DNA from: Shewanella psychropiezotolerans
Lineage (GTDB): Bacteria > Pseudomonadota > Gammaproteobacteria > Enterobacterales > Shewanellaceae
Direction: 5' to 3'
Assembly (NCBI RefSeq): GCF_007197555.1
Contig: NZ_CP041614.1
Location: forward strand, 6,385,205 to 6,449,204
DNA length: 64,000 bases
Part shown: one piece after another, positions 11,106 to 22,851 of the stretch
How positions within the stretch are numbered: position 1 is the stretch's first letter
Layout of the letters: each line of letters opens with the position of its first letter
Made by a program: the position numbers and the translations under genes
The notes under the pieces: model-generated
What the model saw: only the letters and a program-made list of their open reading frames with translations
Database searches by the model: none
Told to the model about the DNA's origin: nothing

Positions 11106-11966
11106 CTAAACGGCAGCGGCACCTGAAACAATTTCCGACAGTTCCTGCGTAATCGCAGCCTGACGAGCCTTGTTATAGACCAACTCCAAGTCAGTGATAA
11201 GATCACCAGCATTGTCTGTTGCAGCTTTCATGGCGACCATACGAGCCGCCTGTTCAGATGCAATATTCTCGACAACACCTTGGTAAACTTGAGACTCCAC
11301 ATAACGTACCAGTAAGGTATCCAAAAGTTCTTTTGGATCTGGCTCGTACAGGTAATCCCAGCGATGTGTTTTCACATCACTTTCTGACTTAGGCAAAGGT
11401 AGCAGCTGCTCGATCACAGGCGTCTGGCTCATGGTATTAACGAACTTGTTAAATACCACGTACAGACGATCCAGCTTGCCTTCGTTGTATGCTTCTAGCA
11501 TGACACGTACTGTTCCAATCAGATCTTTCAACGACGGAGCGTCGCCTAAAGCCGATGCAGAAGCAGATACTGGGCCGCCAAAGCTATTGAAGAATTGTAT
11601 GCTACGTGCACCAATGGCGCAGAATTCAACTTCTGCTCCGGCTGCACGTTGCTTCTTCACGTCTGCGACAACCTTCTTGAAAAGGTTGACGTTCAGACCA
11701 CCACAAAGACCACGGTCGGTTGACACAACTATGTAACCAACACGCTTAGCCTCTCTCACTTCCAAATATGGATGCTTATATTCGAGAGAACCTTGCGCCA
11801 CGTGACCGATCACCTTACGCATATTTTCTGCATATGGACGACTCGCTGCCATGCGCTCTTGTGCTTTACGCATTTTGCTCGCGGCAACCATTTCCATTGC
11901 AGACGTGATCTTCTGAGTGTTTTGAACACTCGCGATCTTGGTTTTAATCTCTTTAGCGTTAGCCAT
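11106..11966 (-). CDS. atpG: ATP synthase F1 gamma subunit
   Basis: 286 residues, the usual length. The rotating central shaft of F1. The N-terminal helix [29 protein letters not shown] and the C-terminal helix [32 protein letters not shown] form the coiled-coil shaft; [12 protein letters not shown] in between is a family signature. It lies between atpA and atpD in the standard order with short gaps. Confidence 0.99.
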   Translation of the reverse strand: MANAKEIKTKIASVQNTQKITSAMEMVAASKMRKAQERMAASRPYAENMRKVIGHVAQGSLEYKHPYLEVREAKRVGYIVVSTDRGLCGGLNVNLFKKVVADVKKQRAAGAEVEFCAIGARSIQFFNSFGGPVSASASALGDAPSLKDLIGTVRVMLEAYNEGKLDRLYVVFNKFVNTMSQTPVIEQLLPLPKSESDVKTHRWDYLYEPDPKELLDTLLVRYVESQVYQGVVENIASEQAARMVAMKAATDNAGDLITDLELVYNKARQAAITQELSEIVSGAAAV

Positions 11967-12014
11967 CTTTACTCTCCAATCTGGACCTGAGGTGCCTTAC
12001 GACACCTCTTCGAT

Positions 12015-13556
12015 TTACCAGGTTTGGGTTTCGACGAACTTATCGAGGCCAGCCTTCAACTCACCTTCGATGTCGGCATTGTAATCGCCAGTCTCGTTGA
12101 TGGTCTTCATCAGGTCAGCATGCTCGCTGTTCATATATGAGAGCAGAGATGCTTCGAAATCACCGATTTTATTCAGCTCAACGCTCTGGAGGTAACCTTT
12201 TTCAGCTGAGAAAATAGACACAGCTTGATCGGCAACGCTCATAGGTGCGTATTGCTTTTGCTTCATAAGTTCGGTAACACGCTCACCATGCTCAAGTTGA
12301 GCACGAGTTGCATCATCTAAGTCAGATGCAAATTGTGAGAACGCTGCAAGCTCACGATACTGTGCTAGTGCGCTACGAATACCGCCAGACAGTTTCTTGA
12401 TGATCTTAGTCTGAGCCGCACCACCAACACGAGAAACCGAGATACCTGGGTTAACAGCAGGACGTAGTCCAGAGTTAAACAGATCAGTTTCAAGGAAGAT
12501 CTGACCATCGGTAATCGAAATTACGTTAGTCGGTACGAATGCAGATACATCACCCGCTTGAGTTTCAATAATTGGTAGAGCAGTTAAAGAACCAGTCTGG
12601 CCTTTAACTTCACCTTTAGTGAACTTCTCAACATACTCAACGTTAACACGTGAAGCACGTTCTAACAGACGAGAGTGAAGATAGAATACATCACCTGGGT
12701 ATGCTTCACGTCCTGGTGGACGCTTAAGCAACAATGAGATCTGACGGTAAGCAACTGCTTGCTTAGAAAGATCATCATAGACAATCAGTGAATCTTCACC
12801 GCGGTCGCGGAAGTACTCACCCATTGAACAGCCAGAGTATGGAGCCAAGTATTGTAGTGCAGCAGCTTCAGAAGCTGTAGCAACAACAACAATGGTGTTC
12901 GCTAATGCGCCGTGCTCTTCAAGCTTACGTACAACGTTAGCGACAGTAGAAGCTTTCTGCCCTACAGCTACGTATACACACTTGATACCAGTATCTTTTT
13001 GATTGATGATGGCATCGATTGCTAAAGCGGTTTTACCGATTTGGCGATCACCAATGATCAATTCACGTTGTCCACGACCGATTGGGATCATAGAGTCAAC
13101 GGCTTTATAACCAGTTTGAACTGGCTGAGATACTGACTTACGTTCAATAACACCTGGTGCGATTACTTCAACAGGAGAGAAACCATCGTGATCGACAGGT
13201 CCTTTTCCGTCGATTGGCTCACCCAATGTGTTGACTACGCGGCCTAATAGACCACGGCCAACTGGGACTTCCAAAATACGACCAGTTGTTTTTACTTTGT
13301 CGCCTTCTGCCAAAGTGGCATAAGGACCCATTACTACGGCACCGACAGAATCACGTTCTAAGTTCAACGCGATTGCATAACGGTTACCAGGCAGCTCGAT
13401 CATCTCACCCTGCATCACGTCGGCTAGGCCGTGGATGCGAATGATGCCGTCACTTACTGCAACGATTGTACCTTCGTTGCGAGCTTCACTAACGACTTCG
13501 AACTGCTCGATCCGCTGTTTAATCAGATCGCTGATTTCAGTGGAATTCAGTTGCAT
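12015..13556 (-). CDS. atpA: ATP synthase F1 alpha subunit
   Basis: 513 residues from the ATG at 13556 ([16 protein letters not shown]), which follows GGGAG seven bases upstream; a TTG two codons earlier overlaps that site and is less likely. Non-catalytic nucleotide-binding subunit of F1. P-loop GDRQIGKT near residue 170, the signature [17 protein letters not shown] around 365-380, and a C-terminal helical domain. Nine bases separate its start-side region from atpH. Confidence 0.99.
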   Translation of the reverse strand: MQLNSTEISDLIKQRIEQFEVVSEARNEGTIVAVSDGIIRIHGLADVMQGEMIELPGNRYAIALNLERDSVGAVVMGPYATLAEGDKVKTTGRILEVPVGRGLLGRVVNTLGEPIDGKGPVDHDGFSPVEVIAPGVIERKSVSQPVQTGYKAVDSMIPIGRGQRELIIGDRQIGKTALAIDAIINQKDTGIKCVYVAVGQKASTVANVVRKLEEHGALANTIVVVATASEAAALQYLAPYSGCSMGEYFRDRGEDSLIVYDDLSKQAVAYRQISLLLKRPPGREAYPGDVFYLHSRLLERASRVNVEYVEKFTKGEVKGQTGSLTALPIIETQAGDVSAFVPTNVISITDGQIFLETDLFNSGLRPAVNPGISVSRVGGAAQTKIIKKLSGGIRSALAQYRELAAFSQFASDLDDATRAQLEHGERVTELMKQKQYAPMSVADQAVSIFSAEKGYLQSVELNKIGDFEASLLSYMNSEHADLMKTINETGDYNADIEGELKAGLDKFVETQTW

Positions 13557-13570
13557 GCTCAAACTCCCAA

Positions 13571-14104
13571 TTACGATTGCAGCGAATCAGACAGACGCGA
13601 AATTTTTCCGCGAACCGAGCCATCTATGACTAAGTCTCCTGCCGTGATAATTACACCAGCTATAAGGCTGGCATCTATGCTGCAATTAAGCTTAACTTTG
13701 CGTGCTAGACGTTTCTCTAAAGAAACACTAATATCCTGTTGCTGAACTGAAGTAAGCTCAATCGCTGAAACTACATTAGCTTCAATCTCTTTTGCCCATT
13801 CATGTTTCATCTCAACAAATAGTTGAAATACAGCAGGTAGCGTTACTAAACGACCGTTTTCAGCCATTACCTTTAACAGATTTTGAACTTGCACATTGAT
13901 CTGCTCACCACAAACTCCGATAAAGAGTTCGCCCAGTTTATCACTGGAAAGTGCGCCAGATAGCAGAGGCTTTATGGTGTCGTTTTCACTCACCATAGCC
14001 GCGAAGTTCAGCATTTCTGCCCAACTGTCTACTGCATTTTGTTCAATGGCAAAGTCAAAAGCTGCCTTTGCGTAAGGACGAGCGATGGTAGTTATTTCAG
14101 CCAT
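13571..14104 (-). CDS. atpH: ATP synthase F1 delta subunit
   Basis: 177 residues, the usual length. Peripheral-stalk subunit that joins F1 to the b subunits. N-terminal helical domain begins [20 protein letters not shown] with the conserved RPYAKAAF; the C-terminal part [43 protein letters not shown] carries the delta signature. Sixteen bases after atpF. Confidence 0.98.
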   Translation of the reverse strand: MAEITTIARPYAKAAFDFAIEQNAVDSWAEMLNFAAMVSENDTIKPLLSGALSSDKLGELFIGVCGEQINVQVQNLLKVMAENGRLVTLPAVFQLFVEMKHEWAKEIEANVVSAIELTSVQQQDISVSLEKRLARKVKLNCSIDASLIAGVIITAGDLVIDGSVRGKISRLSDSLQS

Positions 14105-14120
14105 AACTCAAACTCCTTAT

Positions 14121-14591
14121 TTAAAGTTCAGCAACTAGTTTATTAACTATGTCACTGTGGGCGGCTTCATCAATCGAACGTTCAAGAATCTTCTCTGCGC
14201 CAGCAATGGCAAGAGCAGCAACTTGCTTACGCAAGTCTTCTTTAACGCGATTACGTTCAGCTTCAATTTCTGCTTGACCCTGAGCGATGATTTTCGCACG
14301 CTCAGTATCTGCTTCGGCTTTTGCTTCATCGACGATCTGAGCTTTGCGTTTGTTCGCTTGCTCAATGATCTCGTTAGCAGTAGCTTTAGCTTCTTTTAGC
14401 TGGTCAGTGGCTTTCGCCTGTGCCAACTCAAGGTCTTTTACGGCGCGGTCAGCATCAGCTAAACCGTCGGCAATCCTTTTTTGGCGCTCTTCGATGGCAT
14501 TCATCAAAGGTGGCCAAACAAACTTCATGCAGAACCACACGAAGAGAATAAAGGCAACCGTCTGACCGATTAGGGTAGCGTTGATATTCAC
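14121..14591 (-). CDS. atpF: ATP synthase Fo subunit b
   Basis: 156 residues. One N-terminal membrane helix ([29 protein letters not shown]) followed by a long charged coiled coil ([31 protein letters not shown] onward) that forms the peripheral stator stalk as a dimer. Ends LVAEL. Position between atpE and atpH is standard. Confidence 0.98.
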   Translation of the reverse strand: MNINATLIGQTVAFILFVWFCMKFVWPPLMNAIEERQKRIADGLADADRAVKDLELAQAKATDQLKEAKATANEIIEQANKRKAQIVDEAKAEADTERAKIIAQGQAEIEAERNRVKEDLRKQVAALAIAGAEKILERSIDEAAHSDIVNKLVAEL

Positions 14592-14628
14592 AACAGCCTC
14601 CTATTTAGTTTAAAGACAGAAGCGTTTA

Positions 14629-14907
<279 letters not shown>

Positions 14908-14946
14908 TTAGTTTATGATTTAGTAAAAAAAGTTTTACAGCAATCC

Positions 14947-15744
<798 letters not shown>

Positions 15745-15753
15745 TCATCCCAC

Positions 15754-16136
15754 TTAACTTTGCTTGAAAAATAAAGGAGCCGTCCAATGCACTATTAACG
15801 CTAATGTATAACAAACAAAAAGTGGCATAAACCCAACTTTCCAATTGATAAACACGAACGAAAACATAGCTATGGTTAACAGCAACTTTACCGCTTCCCC
15901 CAGTAAAAAGTTTTAACAACTTTTGCCGATGAACTTGCTCCCGTATGAGAGAAAGCTAGGGTTGCGAATACAAAATTAGGAAGTACAGCGATAGCAGCAC
16001 CTGCCAAAGCAGATAAGCCATACTGAACTCCCCACAGAGCGAAAAAGAAAACCGAAGCACCCCCAGCCACCGCCGCCTGCATCAAAACCAATTTATAGGC
16101 AGACCACCGGCCACGACGTGCTAAAATCTTACTCAA
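15754..16136 (-). pseudogene. atpI: AtpI (ATP synthase accessory protein), disrupted by a one-base frameshift
   Basis: The reading frame from MSKILARRGRWSAYKLVLM runs 82 residues and stops early after VVKTFYWGKR. In the next frame the expected remainder continues without a break: EAVKLLLTIAMFSFVFINW, then about 25 residues, ending APLFFKQS at 15754-15756. The whole span is 383 bases; adding one base gives 127 residues, the usual AtpI length. The break falls in a run of five G (minus strand TACTGGGGGAAG, about 15890-15899); six G would restore YWGEAVK. AtpI helps assemble the c-ring and is dispensable in several species. Alternatives are a sequencing error, a phase-variable tract or ribosomal slippage. 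Confidence 0.85.
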
Positions 16137-16359
16137 TTCATCTTCTCCGCATTAATACTTTTTGTTTCTATGACCGGACTACATAAATCCAGACATGACG
16201 ATGGACAAAAAGCTTGCGAAAGTATACCTTTTCGGGCCTTCAAAGCAAGTTTAAGCTGAGGAAAATCGACTCTTTTAACGTGATCTAACGCCAAATATGC
16301 AAAACCGTAAATTTAACACATGTCACAAAATTACATAATATGACGTTAACTTGGGATTT

Positions 16360-17247
16360 TTAGTGGATTTTATTGATAATACCGTCTAATTCAGCTAGAT
16401 CCTGATAATTAATTACCAGTTTGCCTTTACCTTTTTTATTATGGGTAATTGAGACCTTAGCACCTAATCTTTCGACTAACAGGCCTTCCAGGCGGGTGAC
16501 ATCGTGATCTTTTACGGGTTTATCGGTGATTTTTGGTGGGTTTAGTGTTTTGGTGACTAAACGTTCAGTTTCTCGAACGGTTAATTCTTTAGCTGCGACT
16601 AATCTGGCAATATTTGTTTGCTCATCACCCTCGATGGCGAGTAATGCTCTAGCGTGCCCCATGTCGATGTCACCATATTCTAACATGCGTTTTACAGGCT
16701 CATTGAGGCCATTGAGACGCAGTAAATTAGACACTGTCGCGCGAGATTTTCCCACAGCAGTAGCAATTTGTTGATGAGTCAGCTCAAATTCGCGCATTAA
16801 TCGATCTAATGCAATCGCTTCCTCCATTGCATTGAGGTCTTCACGCTGAATATTTTCGATTAGTGAGATGGCGACAGCGGCTTCATCAGGCACCTGCTTG
16901 ACGATACAAGGCACCTTATCCAGCTTAGCTATTTGAGCCGCACGCCAGCGACGTTCGCCGGCAATGATCTCAAACATGGTCGCAGAAACTTTACGCACGA
17001 CAATCGGCTGAATGATGCCTTGAGCCTTTATCGACTCGGCAAGCTCTTCGAGCGCCTCGGTCGACATATCTTTACGCGGTTGGTACTTACCAGGCTGCAT
17101 CAAATCTATGGCCAGCATTAACAGGTCATCTGTTTTAGCCGTCACTTCAGCGGCTTCTTCAGCTGAATAAAGTTTCTTACTTGCCGCATGGCTAGTACTG
17201 AGTAATGCATCCAGGCCTTTACCCAGTCCACGTTTTTTCAATGTCAT
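16360..17247 (-). CDS. parB: Chromosome partitioning protein ParB
   Basis: 295 residues from the ATG at 17247 (MTLKKRGLGKGLDALL), eight bases after AAGG; a GTG two codons earlier sits too close to that site. ParB binds parS centromere sites near the origin, loads as a CTP-dependent clamp and drives segregation with ParA. Visible parts: the GLGKGLDALL leader, the ParB/Srx domain with LMQPGKYQPR and the CTP-binding GERRWRA motif (about residue 105), and the helix-turn-helix LTHQQIATAVGKSRATVSNLLRLN (about 160-185). It follows parA by 15 bases. Confidence 0.97.
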   Translation of the reverse strand: MTLKKRGLGKGLDALLSTSHAASKKLYSAEEAAEVTAKTDDLLMLAIDLMQPGKYQPRKDMSTEALEELAESIKAQGIIQPIVVRKVSATMFEIIAGERRWRAAQIAKLDKVPCIVKQVPDEAAVAISLIENIQREDLNAMEEAIALDRLMREFELTHQQIATAVGKSRATVSNLLRLNGLNEPVKRMLEYGDIDMGHARALLAIEGDEQTNIARLVAAKELTVRETERLVTKTLNPPKITDKPVKDHDVTRLEGLLVERLGAKVSITHNKKGKGKLVINYQDLAELDGIINKIH

Positions 17248-17262
17248 TTCCACTGCCTTTAT

Positions 17263-18051
17263 TTAAGCTTGTTCTAGCTCTTGATGCTGTTCCGCTCTGC
17301 GAATGATTTCGCCTGCCAGGGCTAAATAAGCCTTAGCGCCGGCACTCGATTTGTCGTAATACATGGCCGGAGCACCAAAGCTCGGCGCCTCAGCCAGCCT
17401 GACATTCCTTGGAATGACGGTACGATAAACTTTTTCGCCGAAATGCTGCTTAAGCTGATCGGATACATCATTAGCCAGACGGTTTCTGGGGTCGTACATG
17501 GTACGCAGTATCCCTTCGATATGCAGACCAGGATTAACCATGGCGCCAATCTTACTGATGGTATCCATTAAAGCTGTTAAGCCCTCGAGTGCATAATATT
17601 CACACTGCATAGGAACCAGAACCGAATCTGCAGCCGACATGGCATTCACCGTCAGCATATTCAGTGAGGGAGGACAATCAATAAAGATGTAGTCGTAATC
17701 GTCTTTAATCGGTGCTAATGCATTTCTTAATCTAATTTCACGGGCGAAGAACTCCATTAACTTGATCTCTGCCGCAGTAACATCACCGTTACCCGCGATC
17801 AGATCATATTTTCCGCTCGTATCTCTATAGACAACTTCATCGAAAGATTTTTCATCGACTAACAACTCATAAGCGGTATTCTCGACACTGTACTTGTCGA
17901 TACCACTTCCCATGGTCGCATTCCCCTGGGGATCGAGATCAATTAACAGCACTTTGCGCTTTGTGGCGGCCAAAGATGCTGCTAAGTTGACACAAGTTGT
18001 TGTTTTTCCGACACCACCTTTCTGGTTAGCCACGGCAATCACTTTACCCAC
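17263..18051 (-). CDS. parA: Chromosome partitioning ATPase ParA
   Basis: 262 residues from a GTG at 18051 (MGKVIAVANQKGGVGKTTT), which follows CAGGAT at seven bases. A longer frame to 18105 would add 18 residues not seen in the family. Deviant Walker A KGGVGKTTT, Walker A' LLIDLDPQGN and Walker B DYIFIDCPPSLN are all present. It is a nucleoid-binding ATPase that moves ParB-parS complexes. First of the parA-parB pair, downstream of rsmG and close to the origin, as is usual. Confidence 0.97.
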   Translation of the reverse strand: MGKVIAVANQKGGVGKTTTCVNLAASLAATKRKVLLIDLDPQGNATMGSGIDKYSVENTAYELLVDEKSFDEVVYRDTSGKYDLIAGNGDVTAAEIKLMEFFAREIRLRNALAPIKDDYDYIFIDCPPSLNMLTVNAMSAADSVLVPMQCEYYALEGLTALMDTISKIGAMVNPGLHIEGILRTMYDPRNRLANDVSDQLKQHFGEKVYRTVIPRNVRLAEAPSFGAPAMYYDKSSAGAKAYLALAGEIIRRAEQHQELEQA

Positions 18052-18126
18052 AATACCATCCTGTATGTCGCGTAATTGAATCCAATACCAAGTTGCTTGA
18101 ATCACTATAAGAAAGCAACTGAAACA

Positions 18127-18747
18127 CTACTTTTTAACGACTCTTAGCAAGTGTCTCTGTTCATCCAGACGGGGGACACTCAGCTCAATGACATCAGTGA
18201 GCTCGTAACCCTCAGGAATTTTTGTCATTTCATCTTCGGCCAATTGACCCTTAAGTGCGTAATAACAGCCGTTATCCGCCGGCAGATGATGACACCAGTG
18301 CAACATGTCTTCGATAGAGGCGAAGGCTCGACTGAGCACGCCATCAAATTTTTCTTCAGGCTCATAGGCTTCGACACGACTCTCTACAGAGCTAATATTA
18401 TCGATACCCAGATCAAACTGAACCTGTTTTTGGAAGCGAATTCGCTTGCCTAAGCTATCCAATAAAACGAAATGTTTATCTGGATTCATTATCGCCAACG
18501 GGATCCCGGGTAAACCCGGTCCGGTGCCAACATCGATGAAGCGTTCACCCACCAGATGTGCCGACACAGCCAGACTATCCATGATATGCCTGATCAACAT
18601 CTGCTCAGGATCTCTAACCGATGTCAGGTTATACGCCTTATTCCATTTGTTGAGCATCTCAACAAATCCAACCAGCTGTTTTTTCTGCTGCTCGGTGGCA
18701 GTCAAATTCATTTCAGCTAGATATTCATCTAATAGGGCTGATAACAC
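18127..18747 (-). CDS. rsmG: 16S rRNA (guanine527-N7)-methyltransferase
   Basis: 206 residues from a GTG at 18747, nine bases after AAGGA; the TTG seven codons upstream would place that binding site inside the gene. RsmG methylates G527 of 16S rRNA using SAM. Motifs: [19 protein letters not shown], the SAM-binding [17 protein letters not shown] (about 68-84), and [15 protein letters not shown]. Lies between mnmG and parA in the origin-proximal gene cluster. Confidence 0.96.
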   Translation of the reverse strand: MLSALLDEYLAEMNLTATEQQKKQLVGFVEMLNKWNKAYNLTSVRDPEQMLIRHIMDSLAVSAHLVGERFIDVGTGPGLPGIPLAIMNPDKHFVLLDSLGKRIRFQKQVQFDLGIDNISSVESRVEAYEPEEKFDGVLSRAFASIEDMLHWCHHLPADNGCYYALKGQLAEDEMTKIPEGYELTDVIELSVPRLDEQRHLLRVVKK

Positions 18748-18810
18748 GGGATTAATCCTTAATAACAAACTTAAATCGGCATGAACAGGCTATTATGAAG
18801 CCGTCAAAAC

Positions 18811-18841
18811 AGTAAGGGAAGCCTTTAGCGCTTCCCTTACT
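18811..18841. terminator. Strong hairpin between mnmG and rsmG
   Basis: AGTAAGGGAAGC and its complement GCTTCCCTTACT enclose a short loop (12-base stem). On the minus strand it follows the mnmG stop and is followed by TGTTTTGAC, a weak U tract. It may attenuate transcription from mnmG into rsmG rather than stop it fully. Confidence 0.7.
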
Positions 18842-18867
18842 AACAATTCATGAAAAAGAGTAAAAAT

Positions 18868-20760
18868 TTACGAAGCTTTTCTGCGAAGTAAACCACGTCT
18901 CTTCAGATGAACTAATAAAATCGAGATAGCAGCCGGGGTCATCCCCGAAATTCTCGACGCCTGACCTATGGTTTCAGGCTTATGTTCATTCATCTTAGCG
19001 ATCACTTCATTCGACAATCCCGGCACTTCTTGATAATCCAGATCTAACGGCAGTCCGGTAGTCTCATGTTTAAGTGCCTTGTCTATTTCATCTTGCTGGC
19101 GCTGAATATAACCAGAATATTTAATCTGGATTTGTACTTGCTCAGCGGCGCGTTGATCTTCGAGTCCAGGACCAAAGCCTTCAAGACTCATTAATTTAGG
19201 GTAATCCATCTCAGGACGACGAAGTAGATCTTCGAAAGACGCTTCGCGTGAAATTGGCGTATTCAATTCAGGATTTAGCACATCTAACAGAGGTGAATTA
19301 GGGTGAACCCACAGGCCCCTTAAACGTTGCAACTCCAACTCGATAGACTCACGCTTCTCACTAAACTGACTCCAGCGGTTATCATCGACCAAGCCAAACT
19401 CCCGGCCTTTCTCGGTCAGACGCAGATCTGCATTGTCTTCACGAAGCAATAAGCGATACTCGGCGCGGCTGGTGAACATACGGTAAGGCTCTTTGGTGCC
19501 AAGAGTCGAAAGATCGTCAACCAAAACGCCTAAATAAGCCTGATCGCGACGAGGAGCCCAAGATTCTTTACCCTGAACCTGTAAAGATGCATTCATGCCA
19601 GCCAATAACCCTTGAGCAGCAGCTTCTTCGTAACCTGTTGTACCGTTAATCTGTCCTGCAAAGAAGAGTCCGCCGATCGATTTAGTCTCTAAAGAGTTCT
19701 TCAGATCTCTGGGATCAAAATAATCATATTCGATAGCGTAACCAGGACGAATGATCTGTGCATTCTCCATTCCCTTGATTGATCTAACCAGATCCAGTTG
19801 TACATCGAAGGGCAGACTGGTTGAAATACCATTTGGATAGATCTCATTGGTATTGAGCCCTTCGGGTTCGATAAAGATTTGATGAGATGTCTTATCGGCG
19901 AAACGATTAATCTTATCTTCAATAGAAGGGCAATAACGTGGACCTATACCTTCGATAACCCCTGAATACATAGGACTACGATCCAGACCACCGCGAATAA
20001 TGTCATGAGTACGCTCATTGGTATGAGTCACATAACAAGAGATTTGGCGAGGATGATCTTTTACATCACCGATAAACGACATAACCGGCAAGGGTGTATC
20101 GCCTTTCTGCTCGGCCATAAGATCGAAATTTATAGTATTGGCATCGATTCTTGGTGGGGTACCCGTCTTTAATCGACCAATACGGATCGGTAGTTCACGT
20201 AAACGATCGGCAAGGGCGATCGATGGTGGATCACCGGCTCGTCCGCCGCTGTAGTTTTGCATTCCTATGTGGATCTTACCACTGAGGAAGGTACCTGCAG
20301 TCAAGACAACGGTAGGAGCTTCGAAGGCGAGTCCTATCTGAGTGACTACTCCGGTGACACGGCCGTTTTCAACAATCAGGTCATCGACGCCTTGCTGAAA
20401 CAATCTTAAATTCGGTTGGTTTTGCAGTATCTGTTGGATCTTAGCTCGGTAGAGTGCTCTATCAGCCTGTGCTCGAGTGGCTCTTACCGCCGGTCCCTTG
20501 CTTGAGTTGAGGGTTCGAAATTGAATGCCTGCAAAATCAGTGGCTACAGCCATAGCTCCGCCCAATGCATCAATCTCTTTTACCAAGTGTCCTTTGCCGA
20601 TCCCGCCAATCGCAGGATTACAGGACATCTGTCCTAAGGTATCGATGTTATGTGTCAGCAACAGGGTGTTTGATCCCATTCTTGCTGCGGCCAGGGCTGC
20701 TTCCGTACCGGCATGACCACCACCAACAACAATTACATCGAACCGTTCATGAAAATGCAT
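18868..20760 (-). CDS. mnmG: tRNA uridine-34 5-carboxymethylaminomethyl modification enzyme MnmG
   Basis: 630 residues, the usual length. With MnmE (encoded at the far end of this window) it installs cmnm5 on the wobble uridine of several tRNAs, using FAD, NADH and glycine or ammonium. N-terminal FAD-binding [21 protein letters not shown], the [24 protein letters not shown] signature, and a helical C-terminal domain. Historically gidA: it neighbours oriC, which lies directly upstream of its start. Confidence 0.98.
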   Translation of the reverse strand: MHFHERFDVIVVGGGHAGTEAALAAARMGSNTLLLTHNIDTLGQMSCNPAIGGIGKGHLVKEIDALGGAMAVATDFAGIQFRTLNSSKGPAVRATRAQADRALYRAKIQQILQNQPNLRLFQQGVDDLIVENGRVTGVVTQIGLAFEAPTVVLTAGTFLSGKIHIGMQNYSGGRAGDPPSIALADRLRELPIRIGRLKTGTPPRIDANTINFDLMAEQKGDTPLPVMSFIGDVKDHPRQISCYVTHTNERTHDIIRGGLDRSPMYSGVIEGIGPRYCPSIEDKINRFADKTSHQIFIEPEGLNTNEIYPNGISTSLPFDVQLDLVRSIKGMENAQIIRPGYAIEYDYFDPRDLKNSLETKSIGGLFFAGQINGTTGYEEAAAQGLLAGMNASLQVQGKESWAPRRDQAYLGVLVDDLSTLGTKEPYRMFTSRAEYRLLLREDNADLRLTEKGREFGLVDDNRWSQFSEKRESIELELQRLRGLWVHPNSPLLDVLNPELNTPISREASFEDLLRRPEMDYPKLMSLEGFGPGLEDQRAAEQVQIQIKYSGYIQRQQDEIDKALKHETTGLPLDLDYQEVPGLSNEVIAKMNEHKPETIGQASRISGMTPAAISILLVHLKRRGLLRRKAS

Positions 20761-20839
20761 TACAAAACCTTAAATTAAAACTGACGTCGATAAAGAACTA
20801 ATGTGAATTTGAGGTGCATATTTTAGCACCTGATGGACC

Positions 20840-21215
20840 CAAGGTGAAAGATCATTTTCGATCGTTTGATCGCAAGTGGATCTGCTTAATAGATCTTAAG
20901 ATCTTTATATAGATCCTTTATTATTATTACTATTAAGGGAGCGATCTTCTGTGGGTAACCGCTTTTTTCCTTTATAATTCATGAGTTAGCAAGGATCAGA
21001 TCCTGTGATCTTATTATGATCAAACTAATATAAGCCTGTGGGTAGATCGACCACTTATCCACAGGGTGGATCCTTGACCGGATCGGACCTTGAATAATAC
21101 AGAGCTTAATCAGAAGAAAATAATAGGTTATCCACATATTTATCATTTTAGATCATAATATGTGGATAAGTTAGATCTAATCTGTGAGCCGATCCTTAAC
21201 TTATCCTCTAAAAAG
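20840..21215. other. oriC: Chromosomal replication origin oriC
   Basis: Between mnmG and mioC, the classic gammaproteobacterial location. DnaA boxes TTATCCACA or its complement occur at 21055-21063, 21128-21136 and 21161-21169; TGTGGGTAA lies at 20950-20958 and TGTGGGTAG at 21037-21045. An AT-rich stretch with GATCT repeats (20891-20935, AGATCTTAAGATCTTTATATAG and TTATTATTATTAC) resembles the 13-mer unwinding element and lies on the mnmG side. I count about twenty GATC sites in 370 bases, as expected for Dam/SeqA control. Confidence 0.95.
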
Positions 21216-21218
21216 ATC

Positions 21219-21659
21219 TTAAAGACGATCTTGCCATTGCTCTAACCAAGCCAGTGCGGGATCTTCTGGTACATGATCGTATTGCACATCGATCTGGATC
21301 TTATCCACATAGACTTGTGCACCGCAACTCTCCAATGCTTGAGCTAATTTTTCCGGTCCCTGACAGAAAGTGTCGTAACTCGAATCTCCGATCGCACAAA
21401 TCGCATATTTAGTACCGCTAAGATCGGGTTTTTGAGACAAGATCTCCTCTAAAAATGGCATTATATTGTCCGGAAGATCCCCTGCACCGTGTGTAGAAGA
21501 GACGATCAGCCACAATGATTTTAGGTTAAGATCGGTGAATTTAGGGGTCATATGTATGACATTTTCATGGCCTAATCCGCTTAAAACTGCCGAGAATTCG
21601 TCGGCAACGTACTCAGCATTACCCAGAGTTGTGCCTACTAATATGTCTATTTTTGCCAT
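21219..21659 (-). CDS. mioC: Flavodoxin-like protein MioC
   Basis: 146 residues, a single flavodoxin domain. The FMN-binding loop LVGTTLGNAEYVADEF is at residues 7-22; SSTHGAGDLPDN and the ICAIGDSSYDTFCQG segment match MioC. MioC is an electron-transfer flavodoxin linked in E. coli to biotin synthase activity. It reads away from oriC on the minus strand side facing it, so its 3' end meets the origin, and its own reading frame is also GATC-rich near that end. Confidence 0.95.
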   Translation of the reverse strand: MAKIDILVGTTLGNAEYVADEFSAVLSGLGHENVIHMTPKFTDLNLKSLWLIVSSTHGAGDLPDNIMPFLEEILSQKPDLSGTKYAICAIGDSSYDTFCQGPEKLAQALESCGAQVYVDKIQIDVQYDHVPEDPALAWLEQWQDRL

Positions 21660-21853
21660 CTTGTTTCCTTATTCTTACTGCTATGTCTGTTTAATAGGGT
21701 TGGTATATAGTGCTGAACAGGCCAAGTTTGACTCTATAAGTGACCAGAGATGCTTCCCAATTGGCTTTAATAGTAAGTGAAAAGCCTGCTTGGATCTTGC
21801 TAGTTAGTGGGATTTACATCTGGAATCTAGCTGATTATGACTCGCAGCCTGAA

Positions 21854-22642
21854 CTAAACGGATGAGATATCAGATGGTTTTGCTGCGAAAAGTAAGTAGT
21901 TAACCCGAGTATTCTGGTTTACAGACCAGTGTTTAGTGAAAGGGTTAAACGTCATACCTGTTACATTTATTGTCTCGAGACCTTGTTTCGAGAGCATGGC
22001 CGATATCTCCTGTGGTTTTACGAAATAGCGCCATTCATGTGTGCCTATGGGGAGGTACCTCATGACATATTCGGCGCCAATGACACCAACTATATATGAT
22101 GTTATGGTTCGATTTAGGGTCGCCATTACCAATAAACCACCGGGTTTTAGTAGCTTACAGCAGGTATCTATTAATCCTTGTTGATCGGCGACATGCTCTA
22201 TGACTTCGGTATTAAGCACTATGTCGTATCGATTAGTTTCGGCTTTATCTTCAAGGTCACTGGCTAAACAATGAATGTAATTGACTGAAATAGAATTTGT
22301 TTTAGCATGTTGGCTAGCGACTAATATGTTGTTCTCGCTGGCATCTATCCCTGTGACGTCTGCGCCAAGTTCGGCTAAAGGCTCACATAGGAGTCCTGCA
22401 CCACAGCCTATATCCAGTAAACTTAGACCTGCCAGAGGATCTGGGTTATTAAGATCGCGGGCTAAGTGCTGAGCTATCATCTTCTCGATGGCGATTAACC
22501 GTGTCTGGTTAAATGCCAATACCTGTTTGAATTTTCCCTTGGGATCGCGCCACTCTTCGGCTAAGCGATCAAACTTAGCGATTTCTTTAGCCGTATCAAG
22601 GCCCGTACTGTGACTACAAGTTAATTTGCTTCTGTCTAACAC
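21854..22642 (-). CDS. UbiG-like SAM-dependent methyltransferase
   Basis: 262 residues. The SAM-binding motif LLDIGCGAGLLCEPLAELGADVTGID is near residue 75, with NTEVIEHVADQQG and the ATLNRTITSYIVGVIGAEYVMRYLPIGTHEW block that defines UbiG (ubiquinone 3-O-methyltransferase). The organisation resembles the alphaproteobacterial form, and the usual EWWDPxGxF is EWRDPKGKF here. It may be a second, divergent UbiG or a paralogue with another substrate; a standard ubiG elsewhere in the genome would support the latter. Lies alone, between mioC and a divergent membrane-protein gene. Confidence 0.75.
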   Translation of the reverse strand: MLDRSKLTCSHSTGLDTAKEIAKFDRLAEEWRDPKGKFKQVLAFNQTRLIAIEKMIAQHLARDLNNPDPLAGLSLLDIGCGAGLLCEPLAELGADVTGIDASENNILVASQHAKTNSISVNYIHCLASDLEDKAETNRYDIVLNTEVIEHVADQQGLIDTCCKLLKPGGLLVMATLNRTITSYIVGVIGAEYVMRYLPIGTHEWRYFVKPQEISAMLSKQGLETINVTGMTFNPFTKHWSVNQNTRVNYLLFAAKPSDISSV

Positions 22643-22767
22643 AATATATTTTGCTCAAAATTAGTCATTAATATGATTATACCAAGTCTTCCTCATTCTA
22701 TTTATTCCTTATCACAGCTGCTTATCCGCTCTGTTGCACATATTAGCGAATAATGAATCACTGCTAT

Positions 22768-22816
22768 ACTTGAGGTATCAATTTCATTACTTGAGATACC
22801 CGTTCAAGGTATCACC
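22768..22816. promoter_or_regulatory. Repeated operator-like motif upstream of the small membrane protein gene
   Basis: ACTTGAGGTATCA (22768) and ACTTGAGATACC (22789) are direct repeats exactly 21 bases apart, two helical turns; TTCAAGGTATCACC follows at 22803. The block sits 35-85 bases upstream of the gene at 22852, a plausible binding site for an unidentified regulator. Confidence 0.4.
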
Positions 22817-22851
22817 TAAAGAATGAAAAGATCTATTGTGAGGGTAAGGGC

